NCBI GenBank assembly: GCA_016098155.1
Contig: JAAAJB010000081.1
Location: 20,108 to 84,107 of the forward strand
DNA: 64,000 nt
Reading direction: 5' to 3'
DNA from: Actinomortierella ambigua
Lineage: Eukaryota; Mortierellomycota; Mortierellomycetes; Mortierellales; Mortierellaceae
Positions 35,768 through 46,951 of the stretch are shown here, one piece after another; position 1 is the first letter of the stretch, and each line of letters starts with the position of its first letter. A program made the translations under genes and the position numbers. The notes under the pieces were generated by a model. The model did not search any database and had not been told where the DNA came from. It worked only from the letters and a program-made list of their open reading frames with translations.

Positions 35768-36097
35768 GGTCGACTTTGTGTGTGAGCGCGTTGCGAAATG
35801 AAAAGACAGGGAAGAAAGAAGAGCAACAAAGAAGCTCACAACCCCGAATTTATACACCAATCAAATTTTTGCTGAAGGCTGTTTTTTTTTTCTTAGCAAT
35901 CCTCCACATGCCAGGTTGGACTTTTAGTCAATGCGCTGTGTCTCCGTGACCCTGGTCTCTGCGAGAAGGCGTGGCTGAGTGTCAGAGATTCCCAAGGGCA
36001 TGAATAACTTCACTGGTTTTTATATAAATTAGGAGAAATGTACTAATATATTACTAGTAGATGAAGAAAAGAAGAACGAGGAAACGAAGGCGATGAA
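35768..36097. other. Spacer between F-box gene stop and HAM1-like start
   Basis: 330 bp between two minus-strand genes. It holds the HAM1-like promoter (TATA at 35849-35854) and, near 36020-36060, an A/T-rich stretch that probably belongs to the F-box gene's 3' flank or upstream control of its neighbour. No gene is seen. Confidence 0.55.
35849..35854 (-). promoter_or_regulatory. TATA box of HAM1-like gene
   Basis: TATAAA on the minus strand, about 82 bp upstream of the ATG at 35767: the right place for a core promoter in the short (330 bp) spacer after the F-box gene. Confidence 0.5.
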
Positions 36098-38329
36098 CTA
36101 AGGCGAAACATGACAAGCCGAAAAATGAATGTCAGGCCGTAGACCCCTCATCATTTCTAGGCTAGTAGAGATGGGTGCTTGATCGAGCAGGCTAACGTCG
36201 GTTAGTTCCAACCGAATGCTCTGCATCCGGTCCCAACAACACCCCTCGATAGGAAGTGGCTCGACTGGACGGCCTTGCACTCTCCGATTAGTATTGTGAG
36301 CGTCCTCCACGTTATCCTCCTCCCCCTCCTTTTCGGTGATGATGTCGTTGCTGCCGCTGTTACTGTTACTGCTTGGCCAGAGCATCTCCTTGCCATCGAC
36401 GGTGCCAAAGAAACCGTCAAAGGGGTCCAATTCAGCGAGGGCACGACATTGGCGTAGACTACCAGATTTTCGCATCTTGTCCATGACTTTGACGTCCGAC
36501 AGCATCCAGCGAGGTTCCTCCATACCTGTGGGTATCATGGGTGTTTTCTTCAGTTTTCCGTTGCCCCAGAGTGAGACAGTGCTGGCACGTAAGGTAACTG
36601 TCTCGAGAGACTGCAGACGGCTGAGGAAACAAAACCCTCCTATGGTCTCGGAGATGGAGACGGGTCCACGAAGGACGAGATGACGGAGGTTTGGGAAAGT
36701 GGTGGTGATGAATCCAAAAATACGGCGGGACGTGGCCTTGGCCTCGCTATTGGCTCTTGCATCGGACTGCGGCGTGGTGGCGGTGGATGTCGGTGTTGGT
36801 GCTGAGAAGCCAAGATGTAAGACTTGTAGGTGGCGACATTGCCAAGGTATGTGCTGCGTCAAGAGATCCACACGGATATCGACATGCAAGGCTGTGAGCT
36901 CGAGTAGATGTTGGCACTTGATGGGATCGTGCATAAACTCACGAAATTCCTGTACAGCACACTTGGTTGAGGAGATTGTGTCGGGCCCTTGGATCTCGAG
37001 CCGGGTCAGGACCCGTTCTTTGGCTTTCTCGACAGTATTCGCCGCCTTGTTGGGCGACGAAGACGATGATGACGACGATGAAAACGTTGGTGCTGACGAT
37101 ATGGAGGAAGAAAACGAAGAGGGGTGGTGTGTGGTTGTTGTATGGGTGGTTTTTGCTGTTGTGGCGGTTGAGGCTGCACTGTGGGTGATCCAACGATAAT
37201 AAAAGTTCCAGTTGTCGATACGTAGCACTTGAGCCTTGGGGAACCCTGTAGTCAGCATCCATGCGCCTTCCATCATCTGGACGGTGGTCGAGCGATCGAC
37301 CTCGAGTGATTCGAGATGCGGGCATTTCATGGTGAGGTTGGTGACGGTGCGAAAGGGAATGCCGCCCATGTACGAGCCGTGGTGGAGAATCGGAGTGGTG
37401 TCGGGGATGAAAATACTCTTGAGCCGAAGGTGCATCAGCTTTGGACCACAGAGGTTGTTCAAGAGGTTAAGTAATTGCAGCCGCTGGACTCGGACATTCT
37501 CCAGACTGAGACTGCAGAGGTTCGATGGTTCGAGTAGCTTCCAATGGCGGTCGATCCCAACGATGAAGACTTTGTGAAGGTACAGATGGCGGAGGTTAGG
37601 CAGAGGCATGATGGGGACAGTAGTCGTGTTTGAAAGCGTGCCATAGAAGAAGAGCGTCGGATCGATCACATCAAAGTTGTTGAAATGGAGGTCGAGCATG
37701 GTGATGGACTGGCACAGCCTTGGCATGGATAGCAACGACGCCAGGTGGTTCTGGAACTTGAAGTGTCCCCTGATGCACAGCTCGTTGGCAAACTTTCCAT
37801 AGCGACGACGTGGAGAGACCTCTTGACAGAGTCCGTGCGAGGTACTGTCGGCGAGAATCTCTTGAAGGCGGCGTGAGAGCACATTCCAGTTCTCCTCCAA
37901 GATGACCTTGTTGCTACCTTTATCGGTGTAGGTGGTCGTTTCAAAATGGCAGACAAGTCGTCGGTAGCAGGTGAGCTCTTCCATCCACTCGGCGTCAACG
38001 GGTTTGGTGTTGCTCCATTCGAGATTATGGGCTAGCAGCTGGCAGCCAATGGTGTACCATAACTTGCAGACTCTCAAAGCTTGTCGGTTTTTAAGTGCCC
38101 TGCGATCGTCTCTGCCGACTTGAATGACGTCTGAGATCGACAGAAGCGGTATGGCCACCACGTAGCTGAGGATGGCCTCGACAATTTCTGGGATATCAAG
38201 CGCTCGGTGTTGCTGTGGGGACAAGGGTGGATGGAGGGGGGACTGAAACAACGACTGGGCCGTTTGTCCCGGAGGTTTCTTGAGGGTTCGACCTCGCCTG
38301 AGAGAACCCAGGACTACAAAGAATGGCAT
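36098..38329 (-). CDS. F-box / leucine-rich-repeat-like protein
   Basis: Probably a substrate adaptor of an SCF ubiquitin ligase. It is a single exon of 743 residues. Residues about 40-110 form an F-box-like region: ALDIPEIVEAILSYVVAIPL, then ALKNRQALRVCKLWYTIGCQ with the typical CKLW motif. The rest is irregular leucine-rich repeats, such as SITMLDLHFNNFDVID, LPNLRHLYLHKVF, CSLSLENVRVQRL, LMHLRLKSIFIP, CPHLESLEVDRS and FPNLRHLVLRGPVSI. A Ser-rich insert sits mid-protein (about 37040-37190). Such F-box/LRR proteins form large lineage-specific families in Mortierella-like fungi. The ATG at 38329 is followed by TTTGTAG at codons 4-6, so this could be an acceptor with the true start in an upstream exon; the first 15 residues are therefore uncertain. 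Confidence 0.78.
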   Translation of the reverse strand: MPFFVVLGSLRRGRTLKKPPGQTAQSLFQSPLHPPLSPQQHRALDIPEIVEAILSYVVAIPLLSISDVIQVGRDDRRALKNRQALRVCKLWYTIGCQLLAHNLEWSNTKPVDAEWMEELTCYRRLVCHFETTTYTDKGSNKVILEENWNVLSRRLQEILADSTSHGLCQEVSPRRRYGKFANELCIRGHFKFQNHLASLLSMPRLCQSITMLDLHFNNFDVIDPTLFFYGTLSNTTTVPIMPLPNLRHLYLHKVFIVGIDRHWKLLEPSNLCSLSLENVRVQRLQLLNLLNNLCGPKLMHLRLKSIFIPDTTPILHHGSYMGGIPFRTVTNLTMKCPHLESLEVDRSTTVQMMEGAWMLTTGFPKAQVLRIDNWNFYYRWITHSAASTATTAKTTHTTTTHHPSSFSSSISSAPTFSSSSSSSSSPNKAANTVEKAKERVLTRLEIQGPDTISSTKCAVQEFREFMHDPIKCQHLLELTALHVDIRVDLLTQHIPWQCRHLQVLHLGFSAPTPTSTATTPQSDARANSEAKATSRRIFGFITTTFPNLRHLVLRGPVSISETIGGFCFLSRLQSLETVTLRASTVSLWGNGKLKKTPMIPTGMEEPRWMLSDVKVMDKMRKSGSLRQCRALAELDPFDGFFGTVDGKEMLWPSSNSNSGSNDIITEKEGEEDNVEDAHNTNRRVQGRPVEPLPIEGCCWDRMQSIRLELTDVSLLDQAPISTSLEMMRGLRPDIHFSACHVSP

Positions 38330-40025
38330 GCAATGTCAATGAATGAGAGGGCGAGAGAGAGAGAAAGAGAGCGAATGGAATGGAATGCGATGCTATAGAG
38401 AGAGAGAGGGAGAGAAGGGGAGAGAAGAGAGAGAGAAGAGAGAGTGGAGGGGAATACGCCATGCAATGGCTGTTTCCCTTCCTCACTCGTGCACGAACAC
38501 AACGTAATTAACGAAATTTTCAAGTTTCCTCCACTGGATCACGCTGCTGCCTGAGAGCTCACCCACTCCCTTTCTCTCCATCTCTTCATCTCTCTCTCAC
38601 ACACTTTTTGGCAGCCAGCACCAACAAACAAACGTGTGCAAAGGGGAGGATTGGGGGAGGGGGGCTGCAACAAACAAGGCCTTCAATACCATTAGGTTTC
38701 AGGGGTACAGAGCCAAAACAAATTGCACCACACAAGTCTTGATCAAAAAACTTCCATCGAGCGAGGGGAGGGCTTTCTTGATTGACCCTTGCATAGGATG
38801 TCTCCACAGGAGTTGGAGGAAAGTGGAGGGGGGGTCTACATAGCCCCGACGGCAGTCCATCCCATCGTTCGTTCACACGCCTCCCTCTCTTTCTCTCTCA
38901 CTCCCAAACCGGCTGTTGTTGCCTGTCCTTTCCTACAAGAAATTATATGGTTCTCTCCAGGGGATTGATCAATCAGCAATTTGTGAATTTCCAACCGAGG
39001 TAGTTGCAAATTTGTACATCGGTATCCATCGCTGACTAGAGAGAAGCGAGTGCTGCAATCGGATAGCAAGAGGCAAAAAAAAAAAAAAAAAAAGAGACTG
39101 CCTGAAGAGTAGACAAGGAAGCATCCGTCACATTCCTCCTCCTCTCGCTCTGCATGTTGTCGAGGCTTTTTTTTTTTCGCAAGTGGCTATGTACACTTCC
39201 TCGGACTATTTTCCGAAAGAACAAGGGTGATGTGTAAAGTCTATTGCACACAATGGGCTTCGCCTTTCTTCCCTTCCTCGTACCCTCCTTGACAAAATGA
39301 ATGAATGGTAAGAGTGCGTTCGTGTAACCTTACGTTCGTGCTCAAACACGGCGTGCGCCTTGACTGCGTCGACATTGCCTCCGCGGGCATGTGAGGGTGG
39401 TTGGTTGGTGGTTCAATTGTAGGTTGTCAATCCTCTACACTCCTTTCTCATACGCTGTAGTGTCATTTAAAAATCACCGTTCGAGACTTCATTGCAGCCA
39501 TGGAAAATATATATGGCTGGCTAGGAGAGGGGGAAGGAGGGGCTCCGTACAGGGAACCGTCAAAGGTAGGGCCTAGAATTACTCAACTTTGCGAGACTCT
39601 TTCGTCAAAGGATATTCCAAGTGCTCTCGTTCATGAAGCATCACATTGTCCTCACAATGATCCAACTAATGGGATCCTCCAAATTAAAGCCATCCTCTCG
39701 CTCAGCTGCATTGGTTCCCTCATTCTCTACTAGCCATGGAGTGTTGAGCGAACAGCTCATATACATACACAGTACCACATAAGGAAGAATAGAATGAATT
39801 ATTTATTTTTTGGAGGTGTAATAGATAAACAAAGTTGGTAGGCAGATTCGGTTTTTTTTCTTTTGGCATGAAGCAGAACGTGGGGTAGGGGGGTGGGTAG
39901 GGAGAGAGAAAAGAGAGAGAGTATGGGAGAGAAGGGGGAAAGGGCTGAGGGGAGAAGTACAAAAAACAGAAGAGTTGATAAGACTTGCAAACCGAACTCT
40001 TCCCTTTTTTTTTCTTTTTTTTTCT
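38330..40025. other. Intergenic, no supported gene
   Basis: 1.7 kb between two minus-strand genes. GA-rich simple sequence at about 38343-38455 adjoins the F-box start and probably belongs to its 5' flank. A T/A-rich and GA-rich stretch at about 39860-40020 fits the 3'UTR of the coiled-coil gene. Small ORFs such as plus 39500-39733 have no recognisable features. Confidence 0.55.
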
Positions 40026-43000
40026 TTAGAAGCAAAGGAAACGTCCCTTCTTCTTCTGCCTCTCCTCCTCCAACTCCTGCCGCAACTGCTCCTGCGTCCG
40101 GAGCGCGTCGTCCTTGGAGCGCCGCTCCTGTTGGACCTGTAGCTCCAGCTGTTGCTTCAGACCTTGCAGACCTCGCATCTGGTTCTCGGCCTGGATGATC
40201 TCCTCCTGCAACCGATCCATGGTCGTGCTCTGCTCTCGGCTCTGGGCCCGCAGCTCCTCCAGCTCGTCCTCCTGTTGATCCACCGTCTCCGTCACCAGCG
40301 CCAGTTGCTCCTCCAACTCGGCAGGTTGTTGACGTGCCAACTCCAACTCGGCCTCGATCATCTCCAGACGCGCGAGCAGCTCATGGTTCTCGTCCTTCAT
40401 CAGCGACAATTCGCTTTCGAGGTGCTCCAGCTTGGCCTGGTTCGCCGCAGCAGCGGCACCGGCCGACGACGTGGCACCCCCATGTGGTGCGAGTGGGTTC
40501 ACCATGCCATTGGATGAGAAGCTCTCAATCTCCAATCCAGACAGGTAAGTGCTCGCACGCCATCCCGTTCCCTCGGGCGCGACCGACAGGCGAGGAATCG
40601 AACCAGCCCGTGTGAGAGTCCGTCTTTGGGGTGGCGGAAAGTCTTGAACCTCCTCCTCCTCCTTCGCGTCCGATGCATCCTTGGCAGTCTCGGCCTCGAC
40701 CTTGTCTTCATCGTCGGAAGCAGTTGACTTGATATCCTTGACCGCGGTTTTAGTGACGGCATCTTCGCCATCTTCGTCATCATCATCATCCTTCTTCTTC
40801 TCCTTGACTTGGTCACCTTGTGCCTGTGCCTCGAGCTGTGCAATCTTGGCCTGCAGTGCCGCAATTAATTTCTCTTGCTCGGTAGCCTTGTCCTCTTTGT
40901 CGTCGTCCTTATCAGACGCGGAGCCACGACGACGTGCAGCAGCACCAGCAGCTACAGCACCAGCAGCAGTCGTCGAGCCTTCAGAGTCCGAGTCACCATG
41001 CTCGCTCAAATTCGGTTGGTTCTCACGATGCGCGGCAATCAGGCCCGACAGCAGGTCTTGGTTCCCAGGCGAGCCAAAGGGCGAGGCACCTGCCGACAGC
41101 GGCGGCGTGGCCGGGTAGCGAACCTGTCGCCGCCCTGCGCCCGAGGTAGAAGACGGGATCCCCACGCCTCCGACAGCACCTTGATCGTCCGAATCACCGT
41201 CTTTGCTACTCGAAACGGAGCCCTCACGTCGAAGGCGGGCCCGCTCCCAAAGCTGCATCTCTTGTTCCTTGGCGGTCAAAAAGTCCTCGCGCTCCTTGAG
41301 GAAGAGCTCCTTGGATTGCAGCTGGCGGGTCTTCTCCGTCAGCGCTGCCTCTTGTGACGCTATCCGGGCCTCTTCCTCGTTCTCCTCGTCCTCCGACAAG
41401 GGCTCGCCACGCTTCTTGCGCTCTTGACGAAGCGCATGCGCGTGGTTCTCCTTCAGCTGCTTGGCATCGGTCAGCAGGGCCTCGATCTTGCTCTGCAGTT
41501 GACTGATCTCCGACTCGAGCTCCTTCTCGCGCACCCATGGCTCCATCAACGCTTCGTCATCCAGCGTCGCCAGGAACGCCTTGAGGTGCTCCTCCATGTT
41601 GCTCGATGCACCGTTGTTGTCGTCGTCGTCGCCTTGTTCTTGCTCAAGGGGCTTGCCCTCGAGCGCAATGGCGCGGAGCTGCGTCAAGTAGTTGAGCATG
41701 GTTCGGACGGGGATCGACACCAGCGGCCGAGACAGTGGAGCAGCACGTTTGGAAAAGGCGGCAGCACCGAACGTCTTTTGTGAGGCCGCTGCTATTGCCG
41801 CCGCCTCGGCGACGGAGTGCGACGAGACGATGGCATTGCTCAGCTGAATATGCTGCTCCAAAATCTCGACTAGCTGCTGACTCTTGCGCTTGGTGTTGGC
41901 CTCGAGTTCCTCGGCGCGCTGTTGACCCTCCTTGACGCCATCGACTTGTCCATGGACCTTGGACTCGAGATCCTCGATGGCCTTGAGCTGCTCCTGCTGC
42001 AGCCTTTGCTGGTCTTCCGACCACTGGCTGAGCGACATGTGCTTCTGGTTGATCGGCAGTGTGTGGCGCAGGGCCTCGAGCTCCTGGCGCAGAGACTCGA
42101 GCGCTACGACGGCCTCGTCGCGCGACTTGCGCGCCGCCTCGGCCTCTTCGTTGATCGTTCCCAGCGTCTCATGCAGCGTGCTCACCAGCAGGTTATGCGA
42201 CTCTTCAAACTCGGTCAGGTTCTGACGCACCGTCCGGACCTCTTCGTCCTTCTCGGCCAGAGCCTCGTTGAGCTCGGCCGTGACCTGGTTGAGCCGCTCA
42301 TTCTCGGACGAGTGCGAGCTCGCGATCGTGTTCAGGGCTTCTTGCAGCTGGTCAATGTCCGCCTGCAGCTTCTCGATAATCTGCTCCTGCAACTTGTGCT
42401 GCTCCAGCTCGACACGCAGAGCTTTGATCTCCTCTGAACGACGCGTCTTGATCTCCTTGAAGCCCTCGGACAGGGCTTCGTATTCGAGCTCAGCCTTGCT
42501 CTTAAATTCCTGGGCCTCCGTCTCAACCGTCTTGAGCTTGGCCTCCAGCTCCTCCACCATCGCTGCATGGCAGTCGCGTGAGTCCTCCAAGTCCCGGATC
42601 TGGAGTGTCAGCTTCTCAATCTTGGCAGACTCCTCGGCCTCATGTCGCGCAGCTTCTTCTTTACGCTTCTCGAGCTCCTCGCGCAGCGGTGCTAGCTCCT
42701 CCAGCTCCGCCTTCATGATCTTGTTATCCGCATCGGCCTCCGCATGCTGCTTCTCCAGGTCTGCCAGGTTGTCCTTCAGGTTCTTGAGTTGTTCGTCCAA
42801 AACCTTGATGCGCTCAAAACTTTCATCACTAGAAAACGAGAATGAAAAACAAAAAGAGATAAGACGGACAAACACACGAGATATGTCATCAGTAGTTGCT
42901 TGTCGTACAGGTTCGATTATCTTTCTTTCTTGCTTGGGCAATATAATAAAAAGAAATTCTCGTTACCGAAGGCGTTCCAATGCACGAATCTTGGCTTCCA

Positions 43001-44923
43001 GTTCTCCATTGCCCTTTGCCAGTTGTCGTTCTGCCTGCTCGAGTTTCTTGCGAAGTCCTGACAGCTCTGTCTCATATGCATTCGACATTTCTAGAGTAGA
43101 CGCAAAAACGTGTGTTTTTTTTTAAAAAAGGGGGTGAGTTGGGCAATGTCCGGCATCTCTCCAAACCCCCTTCGCCTCCATCTGCCCCATGTGTTTTTCT
43201 TGGTCGTTTTTTTTTACGCACGTTCCATCTTCGTGAACAAACGTGTGACCACCTTCCCCCTCCCCCTCCCCTCGCTACCTCCTCCTCCTCTCTCTCCCCT
43301 TCGCTCCTGCCCCCCCCCCCGCCCACCCTAGCATAGTGTTCACTTCCACACCGCCCCGCCCCTCCCCTTCCTTCCGTTTTTTTTACCTTTGACATCGCCC
43401 AGTTCAGTCTCGCGGCGCTTCAGCACATTCCGCACAAACTGGACCTCGGTCTTGAGCGACATGACGGCGGCGCGTTGGCTCTTGGCATCCTCTTCGGCCT
43501 TGACCTTGCCGTCCTTGGTGCGCAACAGCTCCAGCTGCAACACCCTGAGCTCCATCTGCGAGTCTTGCACCGCAAGGCCCAGTTCCTCGCCTGGTGTCGT
43601 TGGCGTGCTTTCGATACCGTTGTTGACTGTATCAAAGCTCGGCTTTGTGGTCAGGCTGGCGAACGATGTCTGCCGGCTAGCGGTGGCGGAGGAAGGGGCG
43701 GTAGAATTGGCAGTCATGTTGTTGTTGTTGTTGTAGCTGGTCTGGGTAGGGGTAGTGGGTGCGCCTGTGAGCGGGTTGACAAACGAAGTCGACCGCCAAG
43801 GGACGGTTGTGATGGGAGCAGAGGTGGGTGTCTTTGGAGGAGGAATAGAAGAAGGAGTCTTCTTGGGCATGGTGGTCGACGATCGCGAGACGGTCGTCTG
43901 GTCCTGGCGCAAAAGCTCGTCCCAGAACGAGTCTGGAAACTCACTGCCGTCTGGCAGGTCCGCCATATCATCTTCCACACTCGTCGCCGCACCAGGCGGC
44001 TTGTTTGATCCTGAACTACCACCTGACTGTTGCTCTGCTGCTGGGAGAAGAGGAGAAGGGACATCGGGTAGGTCCCGCCCATTCTCATTCCGACCTTCGG
44101 CCATCATAGCCAGCCTTCGCCCAATTTTGGACTCTGGGTCGATACGGCTCTTCCGTTTCGCGAGCGGGAGTGTCGAGGTAAGCTTGGGTGGAATAGAGAC
44201 ACGCAAGGGACTCGCGCTCGCCGATGACGACCGGCTGTAGTCATCCTCACTCTCCTCGCTCTCCCTCAGGGGGGATTCGGCATCGGCAAACGTGGCTGTC
44301 GCCGGCAAGGATGGCGTCGTCGTAGTGGACATGGAGGGCGGTGAAGAGGACGATGAGGCTGAGGCTGAATTCGAGGCGGAGGCGGAGTGGTGCAGATCCG
44401 AGGCGCTGGATTGGGTATGATCCTGAGCGGCGGCAGGGGTTGTTGCTGATGTTCCTGCTGCTGTTGTGGGCCAGGCCAGGGAGTTTGTTCCATTGGCTGT
44501 TGTTGCGACAGGGGTGGGGGTGGCTAGGGCGTGGTGGTCATCAGGGTTTGGTGGTTGCTGCTGCTGTTCTGTGGTGGTGGTAGAGGAGGGGGAGGAGGAG
44601 GCGGTGTCTGTGTTTTGATGGAGGTAGGGCATGGCGCTCTGGTTGTCGTGGTGGTTGCTAGTTTTATCGCTGACGGCGTCTTGATGAAGATGAGGCACGA
44701 CGGCTTTAGGGGAGAGATTAGGGGTATCAAGTTGAGCCTGGATGCTCAAGGTATCGATATTGGCGTGGTGAGCAGCAGCAGAAGATGTGGTGGTGGTGGT
44801 ATCATCAAGAGGAGTAGGAAGAGGAACAACAATTGCCGCTTCTGCGGCTGGTGTTCTTGCACTTCCTGTTGTTGCATTAGCAAGAGCCGCCGGCTCGCTG
44901 CCTGTATGGCTAACCTCGGACAT
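40026..44923 (-). CDS. Long coiled-coil protein of unknown family
   Basis: I do not recognise the family. The model is complement(join(40026-42828, 42967-43090, 43387-44923)), 1487 residues, phases closing. The first about 450 residues are Thr/Ser/Ala/Pro-rich and disordered, with one ordered-looking patch, KRKSRIDPESKIGRRLAMMA, and an acidic EFPDSFWDELLRQDQ. From about residue 455 (MELRVLQLELLRTKDGKVKA) to the end the protein is nearly continuous heptad coiled coil. It is broken by a hydrophobic, less helical segment (VSIPVRTMLNYLTQLRAIAL) and by Ser/Asp-rich linkers near 40600-41200. It ends EERQKKKGRFLCF: a basic patch with a Cys second from last, not a CAAX box. The architecture suits a tether, golgin or polarity scaffold, but that is inference from shape alone. 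The ATG at 44923 was chosen because the longer upstream frame lacks an ATG. Confidence 0.8.
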
Positions 44924-46951
44924 CCTGACTGAAAAACTGACTTGTGGAAGATGTCCCAAAAGGACAGGGGAGCAGGACGAGGGAGGGAGGGAGAGAAGGC
45001 TCGCCAAGCAAGTGTGATGGCAAGTTGGTCAGAGAGAGAAAGAGACAGAGAGTTCCTTCCTTCTACCCTTGTGTTGACGAAAGGGAGGAAAAGGGAGAGA
45101 CAGACAGACACGGAGAGTGCACAATGCACACAGACAAAATAGAAAGGTATGAAATAAACTAAGGGCGTTCTGAATGCGTGTATATGTGCCCTTCACTGTC
45201 CTGGGATTGTGCAGGCCCTTTGTTGCCTTTTGTTCGCTCGTTCTTGGGGAGAGGACAAAAGGGCAAGTGGAGCGAGGCGAGTGGGTGAGTGCAGGGGAAG
45301 TTGTTGCCGGGATAAATATAATTGTCAGGGAGGAGAGGGCCGCTGGCTGATGGTGATGGGGCCACCAAGGTTTCCCTGCAAGTGGAAGGAAAGACGGAGA
45401 CGTTGCACAAAAGGGCAGCTTTCCTTTTTTTTTTTTGCTGTGTGCGATTCGCGTGGAGAGAGAGGTACAAAGGGGAGGAGGAGGAGGCGAGGAATGAGGG
45501 TTGAGGGGAAAGAGAGGGGGGGGGGATGAATGTAGGGTATAAGAGGAAAGAAGAATGAGAGATGGAGCAAGAGGAAAAAAAAAAGAAGAGATTATTGGGG
45601 AAGTTCAATGAGCGTTTTCGGACACTTCTTTGGACCAAGGGGAGGAAGGGGTGAGTGAGAGGGGAAAGAGAGGGAGAAAGAGAGAAAGAGAGGAGGGAGG
45701 AAGAGAAAGAAGACCTTTGGGTCTCAAAGGCTACTTCCTCCCCCGTCCAGTGGCCCACCACTGGCCCACCACTGGCTGCGCGGGAGAAGACCCATGGGTA
45801 CCAGTGCAACTGTACCTCTTTGCCATTGGGGCGTTTGTCTGTTGTTGATGGTGCTAAGCAACAGACAAAGAGTGCTCTCACAGCTAAAAAACACTAAATT
45901 TTCGCCCAGCAGGCTCTTTGTTGTTCATCCAGGTATGCAGCAGCAGCTCCTCTTCCAACCGTCTTTCTATGCAACGCTGCATGAGTCTAGGTGCGAGAGA
46001 CGATCGTGATCTTTGTTCATGCCCTCTTCTCTTTCGTCTCTCAACCCACTCTTTCGTTGACCATGATGGATCGTTCTTTCCGCTGGTGCCTGAATGATCC
46101 CCGTCGAAGAACGGATCCTGATGGGCACTGATGGTACCTGAGACTGAAGTCAAAAGGCATCAAAGATGAAACGTTCTTTGACTCTCAATAACCAGCAGCT
46201 GGCTCGCCCTCAATTTATGAACAAACATTCAATTGGCAGACTCTAGGGGGATTTGCAAACGAAGGATGGACAAAGACAAACGCGAAAAAAGGGGTGGTAG
46301 TGGTGGTAGAGATGTTGGTACGCTCTGCCCTATTTTGTCCCACAAAGGCATCTCTTAATTGTGGCCTCTCTACTGCTTTTTGAACAAAAAAGGATGTCTG
46401 CGTTTGATACACCACACCCTTCGGACCCCTGAACTGTTGCTCTTCCCCCCCCTCCTCCCCTTTTTTCTTCTTTTCTCATCCATCCTCGCATAGCATTCAC
46501 AAAACACAGACTCTCAATCTGGACTGGAAAAAAACGGTACTTCATTTCATGTTCTGCAGCAAACACAAGCCCTATTTTCCCATTCGGGACCCCCTATCCT
46601 CCTTACAACTCCAAGTTCCCTTCCATTCTAGCTTTTTCCTCCCAATCATTGCAGTGTTTTTCCCCTTTGTTCCCGCCTTCTATGACTTTTTCCCGGGGGG
46701 AGGGGGAGGCGGATGAGCCATTTCTGTCCTTTCAACAACTCTTTATACGTCTCCCTGCAGGTATCTAATGGGGCCAAACTATCTACAGCCTTAAACAAAC
46801 AATCTATGCTTTGTTATGGGTAACATGTTAGTTGCTAGAAAAAAAGTCTGGCGCCTATTTTTTTTGGAATGATGGAAGGCCCATTCTATGTTCTTTTTAA
46901 AGGAGAGAGAGGTGGGGAGATACGAAGGTGGGAAAGTGGGAGGGGATCTGT
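44924..46951. other. Intergenic, no supported gene
   Basis: 2 kb between the coiled-coil gene start and the AP-2 alpha stop (both minus). GA/GGA-rich tracts at about 45470-45710 give pseudo-ORFs on both strands. The remainder shows no splice-consistent exons. The coiled-coil gene promoter and the AP-2 alpha 3'UTR should both lie here. Confidence 0.55.

Noticed and set aside
39391..39733. Small plus-strand ORFs (39391-39576, 39500-39733) as genes
   Set aside because: No domain, no splice context, composition like the surrounding intergenic DNA.
40026..40040. CAAX prenylation motif at the end of the coiled-coil protein
   Set aside because: The protein ends F-L-C-F; the Cys is second from last, not fourth from last.
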